Of a stretch of DNA of 64,000 bases, positions 28,165 to 37,726 are shown piece by piece. The first letter of the stretch is position 1; every line of letters begins with the position of its first letter. The stretch spans positions 1,688,501-1,752,500 of the forward strand of contig NZ_AP022321.1 in assembly GCF_013393365.1 (NCBI RefSeq), in the 5' to 3' direction. This DNA is from Veillonella nakazawae (GTDB lineage: Bacteria; Bacillota; Negativicutes; Veillonellales; Veillonellaceae). The notes beneath the pieces are model-generated. The model had not been told where the DNA came from, ran no database searches, and saw only the letters and a list, made by a program, of their open reading frames with translations. A program made the translations under genes and the position numbers.

Positions 28165-29718
28165 TTATTTCCGTTTTAAGTCTTTCGTAATGATATAGTA
28201 TTCAGATGGAGATATCTTAATACCATCGATATTGTTATTCCCTACAATATTAATCTTAGGATATCCAAGGAAGAGTGCTATCGAATCATCTAGCATCAAT
28301 TGTTGTGCATTGATCAACGCATTACGACGCACTAATGGATCGTTGGCACTTTCACCAAGATCTAACAATTCATCGAAACGTGGATTGGAGAATCCAGAAC
28401 CATTTGCCTCAGCACCGGTCCCCCAGTATTGTTTCAAGAACCATACAGGTTGGCCAGTATTAGCAGTAACTACACTAGAGATGAGCATATCGTAATCCCC
28501 AGATTGCGCCAATGTATCAATCACAGCATAGTCTATGATTTTGATTTGTAAATCTACACCGATTTTTTTGTAGTCCGCTTGTAATGCCTCTGCATATAAT
28601 GGCAATTCAGGACGAGATGTATAGGCATAGAAATCAAGCACTAGGTTTTCACCATCTTTATCTACAATCCCATCACCATTTGTATCAATATAACCTTCAC
28701 GTTTAAGTAATTCTTTAGCACGTTCAACATTATATTTATTAGGATCCCGCAATTGATTGAATCCATAATCAATGGACGGTGGCAATGGAGCCTTACCGGC
28801 AATAAAGGTATCCTTCATAAGGTTCTTTGCATAGGACTCACGATTCGCTCCGGCAATGAGGGCCGCTCGAAGATTAGCATTCTTAAGCTTGCCTTTTTGG
28901 CTCATCCGAACGAATACATCACGTAAAGATGATTCTTCATAAATAGTAAATTTCTTATCGTTTTGGAAGATACCATATTCGCCAGGTCCAATGCTAACGG
29001 CCATATCTACATCACCCGCTTGCAATGCCATAGCTCGTGTATTGGCATCGTTAATAGATGGAATTTCAACCTTACCGAAGCCTGGCTTGCCATCCCAATA
29101 GTTATCATTCCGTGCTAGCTCAGCACGCTCTTTTGTAAATGATGTCACTACATAAGGACCAGTACCAATAGGACCTTCCTTCGCAATATCACGACCATTT
29201 GCCTCAGCAGTTACATCCATAATCAAGAATAATGGATCTCCCAACAAGTTTGGCAAATTATAATAAGGCTTATCGGTCTTAATTGTGAACTCTTGACCAT
29301 TAGCCGTCATTTCAGTGTAATTAAAGAATGTTTTTGCCCGTTTACTCTTCGCAAAGGTTCGTTCCAAAGACGCCTTTACGGCCTCGGCAGTAAGAGCATT
29401 ACCGTTAGAGAACTTAACCTTATCGTTGATGGTGAAAGTCCAAGTCAGCTTATCATCACTTTGTTTCCAAGAAGATGCTAACCAGGGTTTAGCATTCATG
29501 TGATCATCAAATTTTATGAGTGTTTCCCCTACACCATATCGTACAACAGCCCAACTAAAATAGTTTTCTGTTGGTTCTAATGTACCCGCAAAGCTAATAG
29601 CCCCTACCTTTAATACATCATTAGATGAATCGGATGATTGATTCATGCATCCTACAGTACCAAGGACCGTAACCCCCAGCATCATACCAATCAGTAACGC
29701 CTTACGTAATCCTTTCAT
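28165..29718 (-). CDS. ABC transporter substrate-binding lipoprotein (SBP family 5), copy 2
   Basis: This 517-residue lipoprotein binds the ligand for a peptide/nickel-type ABC importer. Lipobox LGTVGC is at residues ~19-24. The family-5 core shows KVKFSNGNALTAEAVKASLERTF and GPIGTGPYVVTSFTKERAEL. It is closely similar to the copy at 31575 over its full length. A terminator separates it from the ATPase genes, and it has its own promoter with a palindrome, so it is a separate transcription unit. The ligand is unknown; the control sites suggest metal (see findings). Confidence 0.88.
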   Translation of the reverse strand: MKGLRKALLIGMMLGVTVLGTVGCMNQSSDSSNDVLKVGAISFAGTLEPTENYFSWAVVRYGVGETLIKFDDHMNAKPWLASSWKQSDDKLTWTFTINDKVKFSNGNALTAEAVKASLERTFAKSKRAKTFFNYTEMTANGQEFTIKTDKPYYNLPNLLGDPLFLIMDVTAEANGRDIAKEGPIGTGPYVVTSFTKERAELARNDNYWDGKPGFGKVEIPSINDANTRAMALQAGDVDMAVSIGPGEYGIFQNDKKFTIYEESSLRDVFVRMSQKGKLKNANLRAALIAGANRESYAKNLMKDTFIAGKAPLPPSIDYGFNQLRDPNKYNVERAKELLKREGYIDTNGDGIVDKDGENLVLDFYAYTSRPELPLYAEALQADYKKIGVDLQIKIIDYAVIDTLAQSGDYDMLISSVVTANTGQPVWFLKQYWGTGAEANGSGFSNPRFDELLDLGESANDPLVRRNALINAQQLMLDDSIALFLGYPKINIVGNNNIDGIKISPSEYYIITKDLKRK

Positions 29719-29779
29719 TCACACACCTAACCTTTCTCTATATGTATATGTATATCATTTCATATGAGCATATTTAATC

Positions 29780-29795
29780 ATACCCATATGGGTAT
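29780..29795. promoter_or_regulatory. Palindromic operator-like site in the copy-2 promoter
   Basis: ATACCCATATGGGTAT is a perfect 16-bp palindrome. It lies seven bases downstream of a TTGACT -35 (29803-29808, minus strand), so it covers the -10 region. Its half site ATACCC equals that at 35434-35450. The remaining gap 29796-29909 shows no gene. Confidence 0.6.
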
Positions 29796-29909
29796 ATTGC
29801 TTAGTCAACTATACTATATATTTAATGTTAACACAATCATTTTTGAGGAAATTTTCGATATATTTATGTAGAAGCAAAAATTATCCGCATAATAAATAAT
29901 AGATAATAT

Positions 29910-29948
29910 AAAAATAGCAGTTAACCAAATGGCTAACTGCTATTTTAT
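29910..29948 (-). terminator. Terminator of the ABC transporter operon
   Basis: AAAATAGCAGTTA ... TAACTGCTATTTT, 13-bp stem with a ten-base loop just after the ATPase gene stop at 29960. Confidence 0.85.
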
Positions 29949-29959
29949 ATAATCAAAAT

Positions 29960-30772
29960 TTATGCTTTCCCAGCTTCTTCTAAAGTAAGTGGCTTATGAT
30001 CTTTACCAATTTCAAAGATAGAACTCAATAGAACCTTTGTATAAGGATGTTTTGCATCTGCTAAATGGAATGCATCTAGCTCTTCAACGATAGCACCTTT
30101 ATACATAACCACTACCTTATGACACATGGTACGAATGAACGCAATATCATGAGCGATAAATAGATATGTTAAATTTTTCTTCTTTTGTAAACGCGCTAGT
30201 AAATAGGCGATGGAGTCTTGTACAGACACGTCTAGAGCACTTGTTGCCTCATCTAGAACAAGAATTTCTGGTTCTAGTACAATGGCACGAGCAATAGCTA
30301 CACGTTGACGTTGACCACCAGACATTTCATGAGGATAACGATGCATGAACTCGCGAGGTAGGTCTACCATTTCAAGATAGTCACCTGCGATTTGTTCTTC
30401 TTTTCCTTTTTCAAGAAGCCCAAAATTGTATAACGGTTCAAGGATAATATCCTTTACCTTCATACGCGGATTGAAAGCTGCAGATGGATCTTGGAATACC
30501 ATCTGAATTTTCTTGCGGTATTCTTTCGTTTGCTCAGAGTTCATATGTTGAATCTCTACACCATCTACATAAATCTCGCCTTCTGTGATAGGCAGCATCT
30601 TCATGATCATACGAACCAAAGTTGTTTTACCAGAGCCAGACTCCCCTACAATCCCAAGGGACTCGCCTTTTTCTAAGGTGATATTAATACTCTTACACGC
30701 TTCGAGCTCACCACCAGTAGGAAGTGGGAATCGTTTACATACATTTTTTAATTCTACAGCGTAGTTAGTCAA
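29960..30772 (-). CDS. ABC transporter ATPase (OppF/DppF/NikE-type)
   Basis: This ATPase of about 270 residues energises the importer. Walker A is GESGSGKTTL, the Q-loop MVFQDPSAAFNPR, the signature MSGGQRQRVAIA and Walker B ILVLDEATSALD. The start is a TTG at 30772 overlapping the upstream ATPase stop by 8 bp, with AAGGAGGTCG before it; a longer frame begins at 30805 but lacks such a site. The C-terminus has the OppF-type tail HPYTKVLLSSI. It is translationally coupled to its partner. Confidence 0.9.
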   Translation of the reverse strand: MTNYAVELKNVCKRFPLPTGGELEACKSINITLEKGESLGIVGESGSGKTTLVRMIMKMLPITEGEIYVDGVEIQHMNSEQTKEYRKKIQMVFQDPSAAFNPRMKVKDIILEPLYNFGLLEKGKEEQIAGDYLEMVDLPREFMHRYPHEMSGGQRQRVAIARAIVLEPEILVLDEATSALDVSVQDSIAYLLARLQKKKNLTYLFIAHDIAFIRTMCHKVVVMYKGAIVEELDAFHLADAKHPYTKVLLSSIFEIGKDHKPLTLEEAGKA

Positions 30773-31562
30773 TGTAACGACCTCCTTCCAATGTTGGTAC
30801 AGCATCTTTTAATTGCTTCGTATATTCATTAGATGGGTTTTCCAAAATATCTTGCGGTGTGCCAGCATCAACAACACGACCCTTTTTCATAACAATGATA
30901 TAGTCGGACATATAGGCCGCTACACCAAGGTTATGCGTAACCATTACGATAGCAGAATTATGCTCTTTAGCAAGTTCTAGCATTTGCATAACAACTTGTG
31001 ATTGTGTTGTTACATCTAAAGCAGATGTAGGTTCATCACCAATTAATAACGCAGGATCCAGCGCTAATGCCATAGCAATGCCCACACGTTGGCGTTGACC
31101 GCCGGATAACTCATGTGGATAACGGCGCAATATATCTGCCCCATTAGGGAGAGAAACAGATTCTAATAACTCAATTGCTCGTCGATCACATTCATCATTG
31201 GTAATTTCTATATGAGATTTAAATAATTCTCTAAACTGTTTACCAATGCGAACTATTGGGTCTAAAGCACTACCACTATCTTGGAAAATCATGGCCATGT
31301 CTTTACCACGTATAGCTCTCCATTCAGACTTAGATAGGGTGCGAAGGTCTTGACCATTAAAGAGCATTGTACCATCTGTGACCTCACCACCTATAGGCAA
31401 TAAACCCATGAGGGCCCGGATCACGGTAGTTTTACCGGATCCAGATTCCCCTACAATGGTCAATACCTTACCGCGTTCCAAGGTAAAGTTTACATCCATA
31501 ACAGCAGGCACACCTTGGTACGCGATGTTAAGGTTCTCTACAGTTAGTATGTTTTCTGCCAT
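30765..31562 (-). CDS. ABC transporter ATPase (OppD/DppD/NikD-type)
   Basis: This 265-residue partner ATPase has Walker A GESGSGKTTVIRALMG, Q-loop MIFQDSGSALDP, signature LSGGQRQRVGIAMAL and Walker B LLIGDEPTSALD, then the NEYTKQLKDA tail of the OppD/NikD group. It is shorter than typical OppD (about 330 residues), which is closer to NikD. It lies 12 bp after the binding-protein gene at 31575 and overlaps the next ATPase. Confidence 0.9.
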   Translation of the reverse strand: MAENILTVENLNIAYQGVPAVMDVNFTLERGKVLTIVGESGSGKTTVIRALMGLLPIGGEVTDGTMLFNGQDLRTLSKSEWRAIRGKDMAMIFQDSGSALDPIVRIGKQFRELFKSHIEITNDECDRRAIELLESVSLPNGADILRRYPHELSGGQRQRVGIAMALALDPALLIGDEPTSALDVTTQSQVVMQMLELAKEHNSAIVMVTHNLGVAAYMSDYIIVMKKGRVVDAGTPQDILENPSNEYTKQLKDAVPTLEGGRYID

Positions 31563-31574
31563 TATAGCTCCTTA

Positions 31575-33143
31575 TTATTTTGTAATTTTATTAGTAATCC
31601 AGTAGTAGTCACTTGGGTACATGACAGCACCTTTCAAGTAAGAACCAGTAACGATATTAGTTTTAGGGTAACCTAAGAACAATGCAGCACCATCATTCAT
31701 CAATAATTGTTGAATTTGAATTGCATAGTCACGACGTTTTGCAGGATCAAATTCAGTTTCAGCAGCATCTAACAATTGGTCAACTTGTGGATTGGAGTAA
31801 CCAGAACCGTTTTGAGGGTTGGAACCATCCACATTAGTATGCCAGTAGTTAGCTAAGAACCAGATTGGATCGCCTGTATTAGCAGTTACGATGTTGGAGA
31901 TAAGCATATCATAGTCGCCATCTTGACCCATTTTATCAATCAAGTTATAGTCAACTGTTTTGATTTTCATGTCGATACCCACTTTTTTAAGGTCTGCTTG
32001 AACAGCTTCTGCATAAAGTGGTAATTCTGCACGAGAATTATATACTACGAAGTCAAATGTTAATGGTTTGCCATCTTTATCAAGGATGCCGTCCCCATCA
32101 GTATCTTTCCAACCATCTTCTGCTAATAATTGTTTAGAACGTTCAGGGTTATACGCATTAGGATCTTTCAAATCTTTGAAGCCATAGTCCATGGATGGTG
32201 GAATTGGTGCGGAACCAGGAATGAATGTACCTTTTAACAATACATCAGCATAGTTTTTACGGTCTGTTGCGGAAATAACTGCAGCACGTACTTTGTCATC
32301 ACCAAGAACACCTTTTTGGTTGATACGAGCCAATACTACGCGAAGAGATGCGATTTCATCAACCTTGAACTTATCGTTATTTTGGAATAAGCCCATTTCA
32401 CCAGCACCGATGTTAACCGCCATATCTACGTCACCAGATTGCAAGCTCATAGCACGCGTATTAGGATCATCGATGGAAGGAATTTCTACAGTTTTAAATG
32501 GTACTGTACCATCCCAATAGTTTTCGTTAGCAGCCATCTCAGCACGATCTTTTGTGAAAGATTTAACTACGTATGGACCTGTACCGATAGGACCTTCCTT
32601 GGCAAAGTTACGGCCATCTTTTTCAGATTGAACGTCAACGATTAGGAACAACGGATCCGCTAAAAGGCCAGGCATATTAGGATATTCTTTTGTTGTATGA
32701 ATAACTAATTGTTGACCATTAGCTTCCATAGAGTCATATTCGAAAAATGTTTTTGCACGATTGGATTTTTCAAAAGCCCGTTCGATAGATGCTTTAACTG
32801 CTGCAGCATCAACTTTTTTACCATTAGAGAATTTCACCTTATCATTGATTGTGAAAGTCCACGTTTTATGGTCTGGGGATACTTCCCATTTAGATGCAAT
32901 CCATGGTTGAGGTTTCATGTGTTCGTCAAACTTAGCCAATGTTTCGCCTACACCATAGCGCATAACAACCCATGCGAAGAAGTTTTCTGTAGGTTCTAAT
33001 GTGGATGCGAAGTTAGTTACACCAACTTTTAAAACATCCTTATTAGCAGCACCATTATTATCAGAGCCGCAACCAGCGATGAAGGAACCCATCACTACAA
33101 TGCTAAGACCTGCTAAGAGGGCTTTTTTCCAAGATTTTTTCAT
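31575..33143 (-). CDS. ABC transporter substrate-binding lipoprotein (SBP family 5), copy 1
   Basis: This 522-residue lipoprotein has lipobox IAGC at residues ~21-24 and the family-5 motifs KVKFSNGKKVDAAAVKASIERAF and EGPIGTGPYVVKSFTKDRAEM. AAGGAGATTTTAC precedes the chosen ATG at 33143. It sits inside the operon between the permease genes and the ATPases, so it is the core binding protein of the system; the copy at 28165 is a close paralogue. Ligand not assignable from sequence alone; Ni/Co chelates or peptides are both known for this family. Confidence 0.9.
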   Translation of the reverse strand: MKKSWKKALLAGLSIVVMGSFIAGCGSDNNGAANKDVLKVGVTNFASTLEPTENFFAWVVMRYGVGETLAKFDEHMKPQPWIASKWEVSPDHKTWTFTINDKVKFSNGKKVDAAAVKASIERAFEKSNRAKTFFEYDSMEANGQQLVIHTTKEYPNMPGLLADPLFLIVDVQSEKDGRNFAKEGPIGTGPYVVKSFTKDRAEMAANENYWDGTVPFKTVEIPSIDDPNTRAMSLQSGDVDMAVNIGAGEMGLFQNNDKFKVDEIASLRVVLARINQKGVLGDDKVRAAVISATDRKNYADVLLKGTFIPGSAPIPPSMDYGFKDLKDPNAYNPERSKQLLAEDGWKDTDGDGILDKDGKPLTFDFVVYNSRAELPLYAEAVQADLKKVGIDMKIKTVDYNLIDKMGQDGDYDMLISNIVTANTGDPIWFLANYWHTNVDGSNPQNGSGYSNPQVDQLLDAAETEFDPAKRRDYAIQIQQLLMNDGAALFLGYPKTNIVTGSYLKGAVMYPSDYYWITNKITK

Positions 33144-33292
33144 GTAAAATCTCCTTGTTCCATTACATATAAACATAAAACATACACATCATGACCACTA
33201 CAATCTACAATAGTCATAATGGAAAAACCTTATTACCGCCTATTTATATAACAACTTTCACAACACAACCTATAAATAAGCATCACACATAA

Positions 33293-34114
33293 CTAACCTT
33301 GGTTCTTAGGATCCACTACGTCCCGTAAGGAATCAGACCAAAGGTTAAAGATAGCAACTACGATAAGGATGGACATACCAGGGAATGCCATCAGCCATGG
33401 ACTGGTTTGTAAATATTGACGACCTTCGTTAAGCATAAGGCCCCATTCTGGTGTTGGTGGTTGAGCACCAAATCCAAGGAAGGAAAGACCTGCTACTTCA
33501 ATCATGATAGCCCCAATATCAAGAGCCCCTGTTGTAACAACAAGAGGAAGGATATTGGGAATGATATGACGTCTTAGAATAGTCGTTGTAGAGGCCCCCA
33601 TCATGACAGCCGCCGTTACATACTCTTCACCGCGAACTTTCAACGTCATAGACCGTACAAGACGAGCATATTTTGCCCAACCAACTACAGATAGCGCTAT
33701 AATCGTATTCACAATGCTACCACCCAAAATACCAGCAATGGCAATGGCTAATACTACACCCGGGAAGGATAGCATAATGTCCGCAAGACGCATGAGGACC
33801 ATTTCGATTTTCCCGCCGAAATAACCAGCTACAGCACCGATAATAGTACCAATGCTTACCATGATAACAACGATACTGACACCCATAAACAAGGATAACT
33901 GTGTACCATAAATGATGCGAGACAATACATCACGACCAAGCTTATCTGTACCAAACCAATGTTGACTACTTGGCGCTTGTAATGCTTGACTCAGATTTGA
34001 GCTAAAAGCATCACCCGGAGCAAGCCATGGTGCAAATATAGCTATGAGAACTACCACAATCATCAAGGCGCTATAGAAAGAGAACAATTTATGTTTTTGA
34101 ATAAATTCTGCCAT
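33293..34114 (-). CDS. ABC transporter permease (DppC/NikC-type)
   Basis: This 273-residue permease has an N-terminal helix, then the family pattern GTDKLGRDVLSRIIYGTQLSL and about five more helices. The coupling EAA-type loop is AAVMMGASTTTILRRHIIPNILP. The start is coupled to the stop of the first permease (shared base at 34114). A 150-bp gap to the binding-protein gene shows no clear terminator. Confidence 0.9.
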   Translation of the reverse strand: MAEFIQKHKLFSFYSALMIVVVLIAIFAPWLAPGDAFSSNLSQALQAPSSQHWFGTDKLGRDVLSRIIYGTQLSLFMGVSIVVIMVSIGTIIGAVAGYFGGKIEMVLMRLADIMLSFPGVVLAIAIAGILGGSIVNTIIALSVVGWAKYARLVRSMTLKVRGEEYVTAAVMMGASTTTILRRHIIPNILPLVVTTGALDIGAIMIEVAGLSFLGFGAQPPTPEWGLMLNEGRQYLQTSPWLMAFPGMSILIVVAIFNLWSDSLRDVVDPKNQG

Positions 34115-35052
34115 TATGCTCTCTCCCTTTTTAATCTAGGGTCTAACAAGATATATGACGCATCAACTAATGCATTAATACACATATATGCTAAGGCAAC
34201 CCACAACACAAAACCTTCGATCAATGGATAGTCGCGCATGGTAATGGCATATACTGCCATATTCCCAAGGCCAGGCCAGGAGAATACCATTTCAATAACT
34301 GCAACACCGCCTAATAACCAACCGATAACAACGCCCAGTATAGTGATAAGTGGTAATACTGCATTAGGCAAAATATGACCGAATAAAATTTTCATCTCAC
34401 TCACACCACGAGCACGTGCGCCGATAACATAATCCTTTTGCATTTCTTCAAGAATAACGAGACGAACTTGGCGCATGTACTTGGACCCGACTACAACAGC
34501 TAATGTAACGGCTGGTAGAATTACACCGATAGGAGTTACACGAGAAGATGCAATAGGAACAAGTCCTAATTTAAGGCCAAAGATATAAATCAGTACAAGG
34601 CCTAACCAGAATGATGGCATAGACACGCCTACAAAGGAAGCAACGCGCAACAGATAGTCGATCCATTTGTTTCGATTTAAGGCGCTTATAATCCCTGCCG
34701 GCAATGCATAGAGCAATGTAAATACTAATGCTGTACCTGCTAGCATAACTGTCCCTGGCAAAGCCTCCAACATACGATCTACAACAGGCTTTTTAGCAGA
34801 GTAACTCATCCCTAAGTCACCTTGTGCAGCATTCACAACCCAGTTTGCATATTGCACTATAAACGGTTTATCTAACCCAAGCTGAGCTCGAGTTTCATCG
34901 ATAAGCTCCTGAGATACAATTGTATCTGCCGTTTCTAGTAACATCGTTACTGGATCGCCTGGTGCTAAATAAGTGAGACAAAATGTTAAAAAAGTAATGC
35001 CAAACAGTGTAACAATGAATTGACCTAGCTGTTTAGCAAAGCGTTTGCCCAT
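34114..35052 (-). CDS. ABC transporter permease (DppB/NikB-type)
   Basis: This 312-residue permease with six predicted helices shows LTFCLTYLAPGDPVTMLL near the N-terminus and the loop VIGARARGVSEMKILFGHILPNAVLPLI typical of DppB/NikB. First gene of the operon. The region upstream carries a cobalamin riboswitch and terminator, so its expression should fall when B12 is plentiful. This points to cobalt, nickel or corrinoid supply. Confidence 0.9.
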   Translation of the reverse strand: MGKRFAKQLGQFIVTLFGITFLTFCLTYLAPGDPVTMLLETADTIVSQELIDETRAQLGLDKPFIVQYANWVVNAAQGDLGMSYSAKKPVVDRMLEALPGTVMLAGTALVFTLLYALPAGIISALNRNKWIDYLLRVASFVGVSMPSFWLGLVLIYIFGLKLGLVPIASSRVTPIGVILPAVTLAVVVGSKYMRQVRLVILEEMQKDYVIGARARGVSEMKILFGHILPNAVLPLITILGVVIGWLLGGVAVIEMVFSWPGLGNMAVYAITMRDYPLIEGFVLWVALAYMCINALVDASYILLDPRLKRERA

Positions 35053-35152
35053 AGGCGCCTCCTCCTATACTCTCTAAATACTACAATAATCTAAATGAAC
35101 AACTAATATGCTTATTTCTCCCGATATAGCAGAGGTGCATATAGGAAAACGA

Positions 35153-35184
35153 CAAAAAAGGTTAGTCCACCTGACTAACCTAAA
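35153..35184 (-). terminator. Intrinsic terminator, expression platform of the riboswitch
   Basis: On the minus strand GGTTAGTC ... GACTAACC with a short loop is followed by TTTTTTGTCG, just after the riboswitch and about 100 bp before the first permease. It is the likely off-switch. Confidence 0.8.
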
Positions 35185-35216
35185 TTAAGTATAGTATGTA
35201 CAATACCATACATTTA

Positions 35217-35380
35217 GAGCAGGCTTTCTGACTCATGATTCATCGCAATATTTCGGCCTTCCCAGTTTCCCAGTGACCCTATAATGAAACCTTGCTCCTC
35301 ATTACAGCTATTTGCATAGTATGGGATTTACACCCATTTTCCTCTTTTACGCTCGGTATACCCCGACACTCATTAGTTTA
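35217..35380 (-). ncRNA. Cobalamin (B12) riboswitch
   Basis: Read on the minus strand the region holds GGGTGTAAATCCC-type elements, a GTCACTGGGAAACTGGGAAGG B12-box-like segment (about 35250-35276) and the closing GAATCATGAGTCAGAAAGCCTGC (about 35221-35243), in the order expected for the AdoCbl class. It lies in the leader of the ABC importer operon with a terminator behind it. Confidence 0.85.
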
Positions 35381-35399
35381 TTCATTTTTATCGATTATA

Positions 35400-35450
35400 A
35401 ATATACTATATTAATAATATGTTTACAATACATATACCCCTTAGGGGTAT
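35400..35450 (-). promoter_or_regulatory. Importer operon promoter with CsoR/RcnR-like palindrome
   Basis: A promoter TTGTAA (35423-35428) - 17 bp - TATATT (35400-35405) reads toward the riboswitch. Six bases upstream of its -35 is the 17-bp palindrome ATACCCCTTAGGGGTAT (35434-35450), which has the TA-C-tract / G-tract-TA form of CsoR-family operators. The stretch 35451-35727 is AT-rich with no gene. Confidence 0.6.
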
Positions 35451-35726
35451 TGTTATATTTAGTAAAATCAATATAATTTTTATACTAATAAAAATTATCG
35501 ATTACTGAACAAGTCTCTATTTATGTATAAACCCATACAAATCACTTTATATATATGATTTTTTCCGTATTAACTGTATCCAACTGTATATATATTAATT
35601 ATTATTATAATGGTAATTTTCTCATGAATTTTTTTTATACATACCGAAAAAACTCTTAATCACTTTAGCAACTATCAATTATTTATAATCAATAAAATTA
35701 TAATTAATAAGTCTGATTAATATACC

Positions 35727-35761
35727 AAAAAGAGGCTGTTACTAAGTAACAGCCTCTTATA
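35727..35761 (-). terminator. potE terminator
   Basis: AAGAGGCTGTTAC / GTAACAGCCTCTT stem with a 3-base loop, A run on the far side, just after the potE stop. Confidence 0.85.
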
Positions 35762-35778
35762 AGACGAGAGATATTCAG

Positions 35779-37110
35779 TTAATCGATACTTTGTTGTAAG
35801 CGGTGCGCTTTGCGTGTAGCCCACGCTTTACGCAAAACATAGATCACAAGACCAATGCTTACTGCCACGGCACTACCAACCATAGCATCAAAGCCACATG
35901 CATAGATAGCATATAAGCAATACACAACGCCTGCACCAAATACGTAATTGTAGCGTTTAATACGGCTTTCAGCTACGCCAGCCATACGCATCATTGTAGG
36001 TACAGCTAAGATGCACAATACATATGGTACTACGTTAGTTACAACCGCTAAGTTTACCAATACTTCAAATTGCTCACGCAAAGAATCACTTGCAGTGAAC
36101 AATGTAAGTAATGTTTCAACAGCGAGTAGAATGAATACGCCACGAACAGGAGCATCATTACTATTTACACGAGCGAATACTTTAGGGAAGTAACCATGTT
36201 CCGCTGCGCTTTTAAATACGCGAGACAATGTGAATTGCCAGCAAAGTAAAGCGCCAAAGCAAGAAATAACCATTGCAGCCATCACGATATTTGCAATTGT
36301 ATCATTGAACATGTATACGAATGTCAAACCGAATGGTGCGTTAGAATTTAATAAGTCGATGTTAGGCACGATACCGGCCATAACGTTTGTGGACAAGATG
36401 TAAACCACTGCCACTGCTAATGTACCCGCTACAGTTGCGATAGGTACGTTTTTCTTTGGATTCTCAACAGCATCAGCATTAGCCGCTGCGGACTCAAATC
36501 CTAGGAAGCCCCACAAAGTGAGGGAAATGGATTGTTTTACTGCATCGTAAAACGGAAGATCATTTGGGTTCCAAGCCGCCCAATAAATAGACGGGTCAAA
36601 CCAATACCAGCCGATTGTACCAATTAATAAAACCGGCACAATAGAGCCCCAAATAGTCATGTTGCTGAGTCGACCTGTGAAGCGATTACCACGGAAGTTC
36701 AAAATCGCTGCAAACCACAAAAGCACAATTGTTACTTGGCTTGTTTGTGTTGCATTAAGGTCAACACCAAAGAAAGCTGCGCCATAACCTACGGCAGATA
36801 CCGCGATGGCGATATTAGCAATGATGAGAGATATGCTGTAAGCATAGCTCGCCATAAAATGTCCAGTTTTACCGAAGCGGTGTTCTGCATAACCGCCCAT
36901 GCCCCCTCTAATCTGAGAGAACATACCCGCTTGAGCAAAAATATACGCTAACAGAAGCGCACCCACAGCTGTTACGAGCCAAGATAAAACTGAAATAGTA
37001 CCAACTTGAGCCAAATTAGTTGGTAACATAATGATCCCAGCTCCTAGCATATTGGCTGCTACCATTGTGGTTAGCTGGAATACAGACATTTTTTTAGCGG
37101 TGGTTTTCAT
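35779..37110 (-). CDS. potE: Putrescine/ornithine-type antiporter (APC family)
   Basis: This 443-residue APC-family transporter has about 12 helices and is clearly of PotE type: MLGAGIIMLPTNLAQVGTIS, RGGMGGYAEHRFGKTGHFM, LWGFLGFESAAANADAVENP and TNVMAGIVPN all match the known PotE pattern. PotE exchanges putrescine and ornithine. No speF (ornithine decarboxylase) is adjacent, but argG-argH lie directly upstream, so an arginine/ornithine link is plausible. Monocistronic with its own terminator. Confidence 0.88.
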   Translation of the reverse strand: MKTTAKKMSVFQLTTMVAANMLGAGIIMLPTNLAQVGTISVLSWLVTAVGALLLAYIFAQAGMFSQIRGGMGGYAEHRFGKTGHFMASYAYSISLIIANIAIAVSAVGYGAAFFGVDLNATQTSQVTIVLLWFAAILNFRGNRFTGRLSNMTIWGSIVPVLLIGTIGWYWFDPSIYWAAWNPNDLPFYDAVKQSISLTLWGFLGFESAAANADAVENPKKNVPIATVAGTLAVAVVYILSTNVMAGIVPNIDLLNSNAPFGLTFVYMFNDTIANIVMAAMVISCFGALLCWQFTLSRVFKSAAEHGYFPKVFARVNSNDAPVRGVFILLAVETLLTLFTASDSLREQFEVLVNLAVVTNVVPYVLCILAVPTMMRMAGVAESRIKRYNYVFGAGVVYCLYAIYACGFDAMVGSAVAVSIGLVIYVLRKAWATRKAHRLQQSID

Positions 37111-37726
37111 GTATCAATCCCCTTTCAAAAGGTGAATTTTTTCTCGTCCATAATTCACTTAAATATAATATACCGCTAAGTAAATTCAGTTCGTGCTGTG
37201 ATGGGCTTGAATGTGAATTTACCGTTGTTATTCTTATTACGAATTAAATAATAACACCTATGAACCCAAAATGAAAGTACTTTATTGGCGGACAAGCATT
37301 ATTACACGAATTGAATAAATTATAGTTAATTTATCATCTAAAACGAACAGAACTCATTTTATCAATGACAGGGTATATTTTTACCCCATTTTATTCTGTG
37401 TATATATGTGATTTTTACTATCTATCATGGTTATAGTGTCGTAGTACAAGACTATTGTTTTCGCGCAGTCCACTGTATGCGTACACAAATTTACACTATT
37501 TTAATAGTAATTTATCAATTAGAATACCTCTTTTCTAGAAATTATCTATCATTCAAATAAAAAAATCGATATACACATAAGCTTAAAGGTTAATATAAAG
37601 CGCTTTAACATAAGACTTATATGTATATCGATCTTAAATTTTCAATGTCACATGTAACGATTACTCTGAATGTTACTCTTGTACAGGATGTGGCCCTAAA
37701 TCAAAACATTAGGCTTACTAAAGCAG
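37111..37726 (-). promoter_or_regulatory. Gene-free region upstream of potE, with palindrome
   Basis: No gene is visible in 616 bp. A perfect 12-bp palindrome TAAAGCGCTTTA (37596-37607) resembles a catabolite (cre) site core. GGGTATATTTTTACCC at 37373-37388 is another inverted pair. Neither has been tested. Confidence 0.35.

Noticed and set aside
37373..37388. GGGTA...TACCC inverted pair upstream of potE as a third metal operator
   Set aside because: The half sites are reversed (GGGTA first), unlike the ATACCC...GGGTAT form at the importer promoters.
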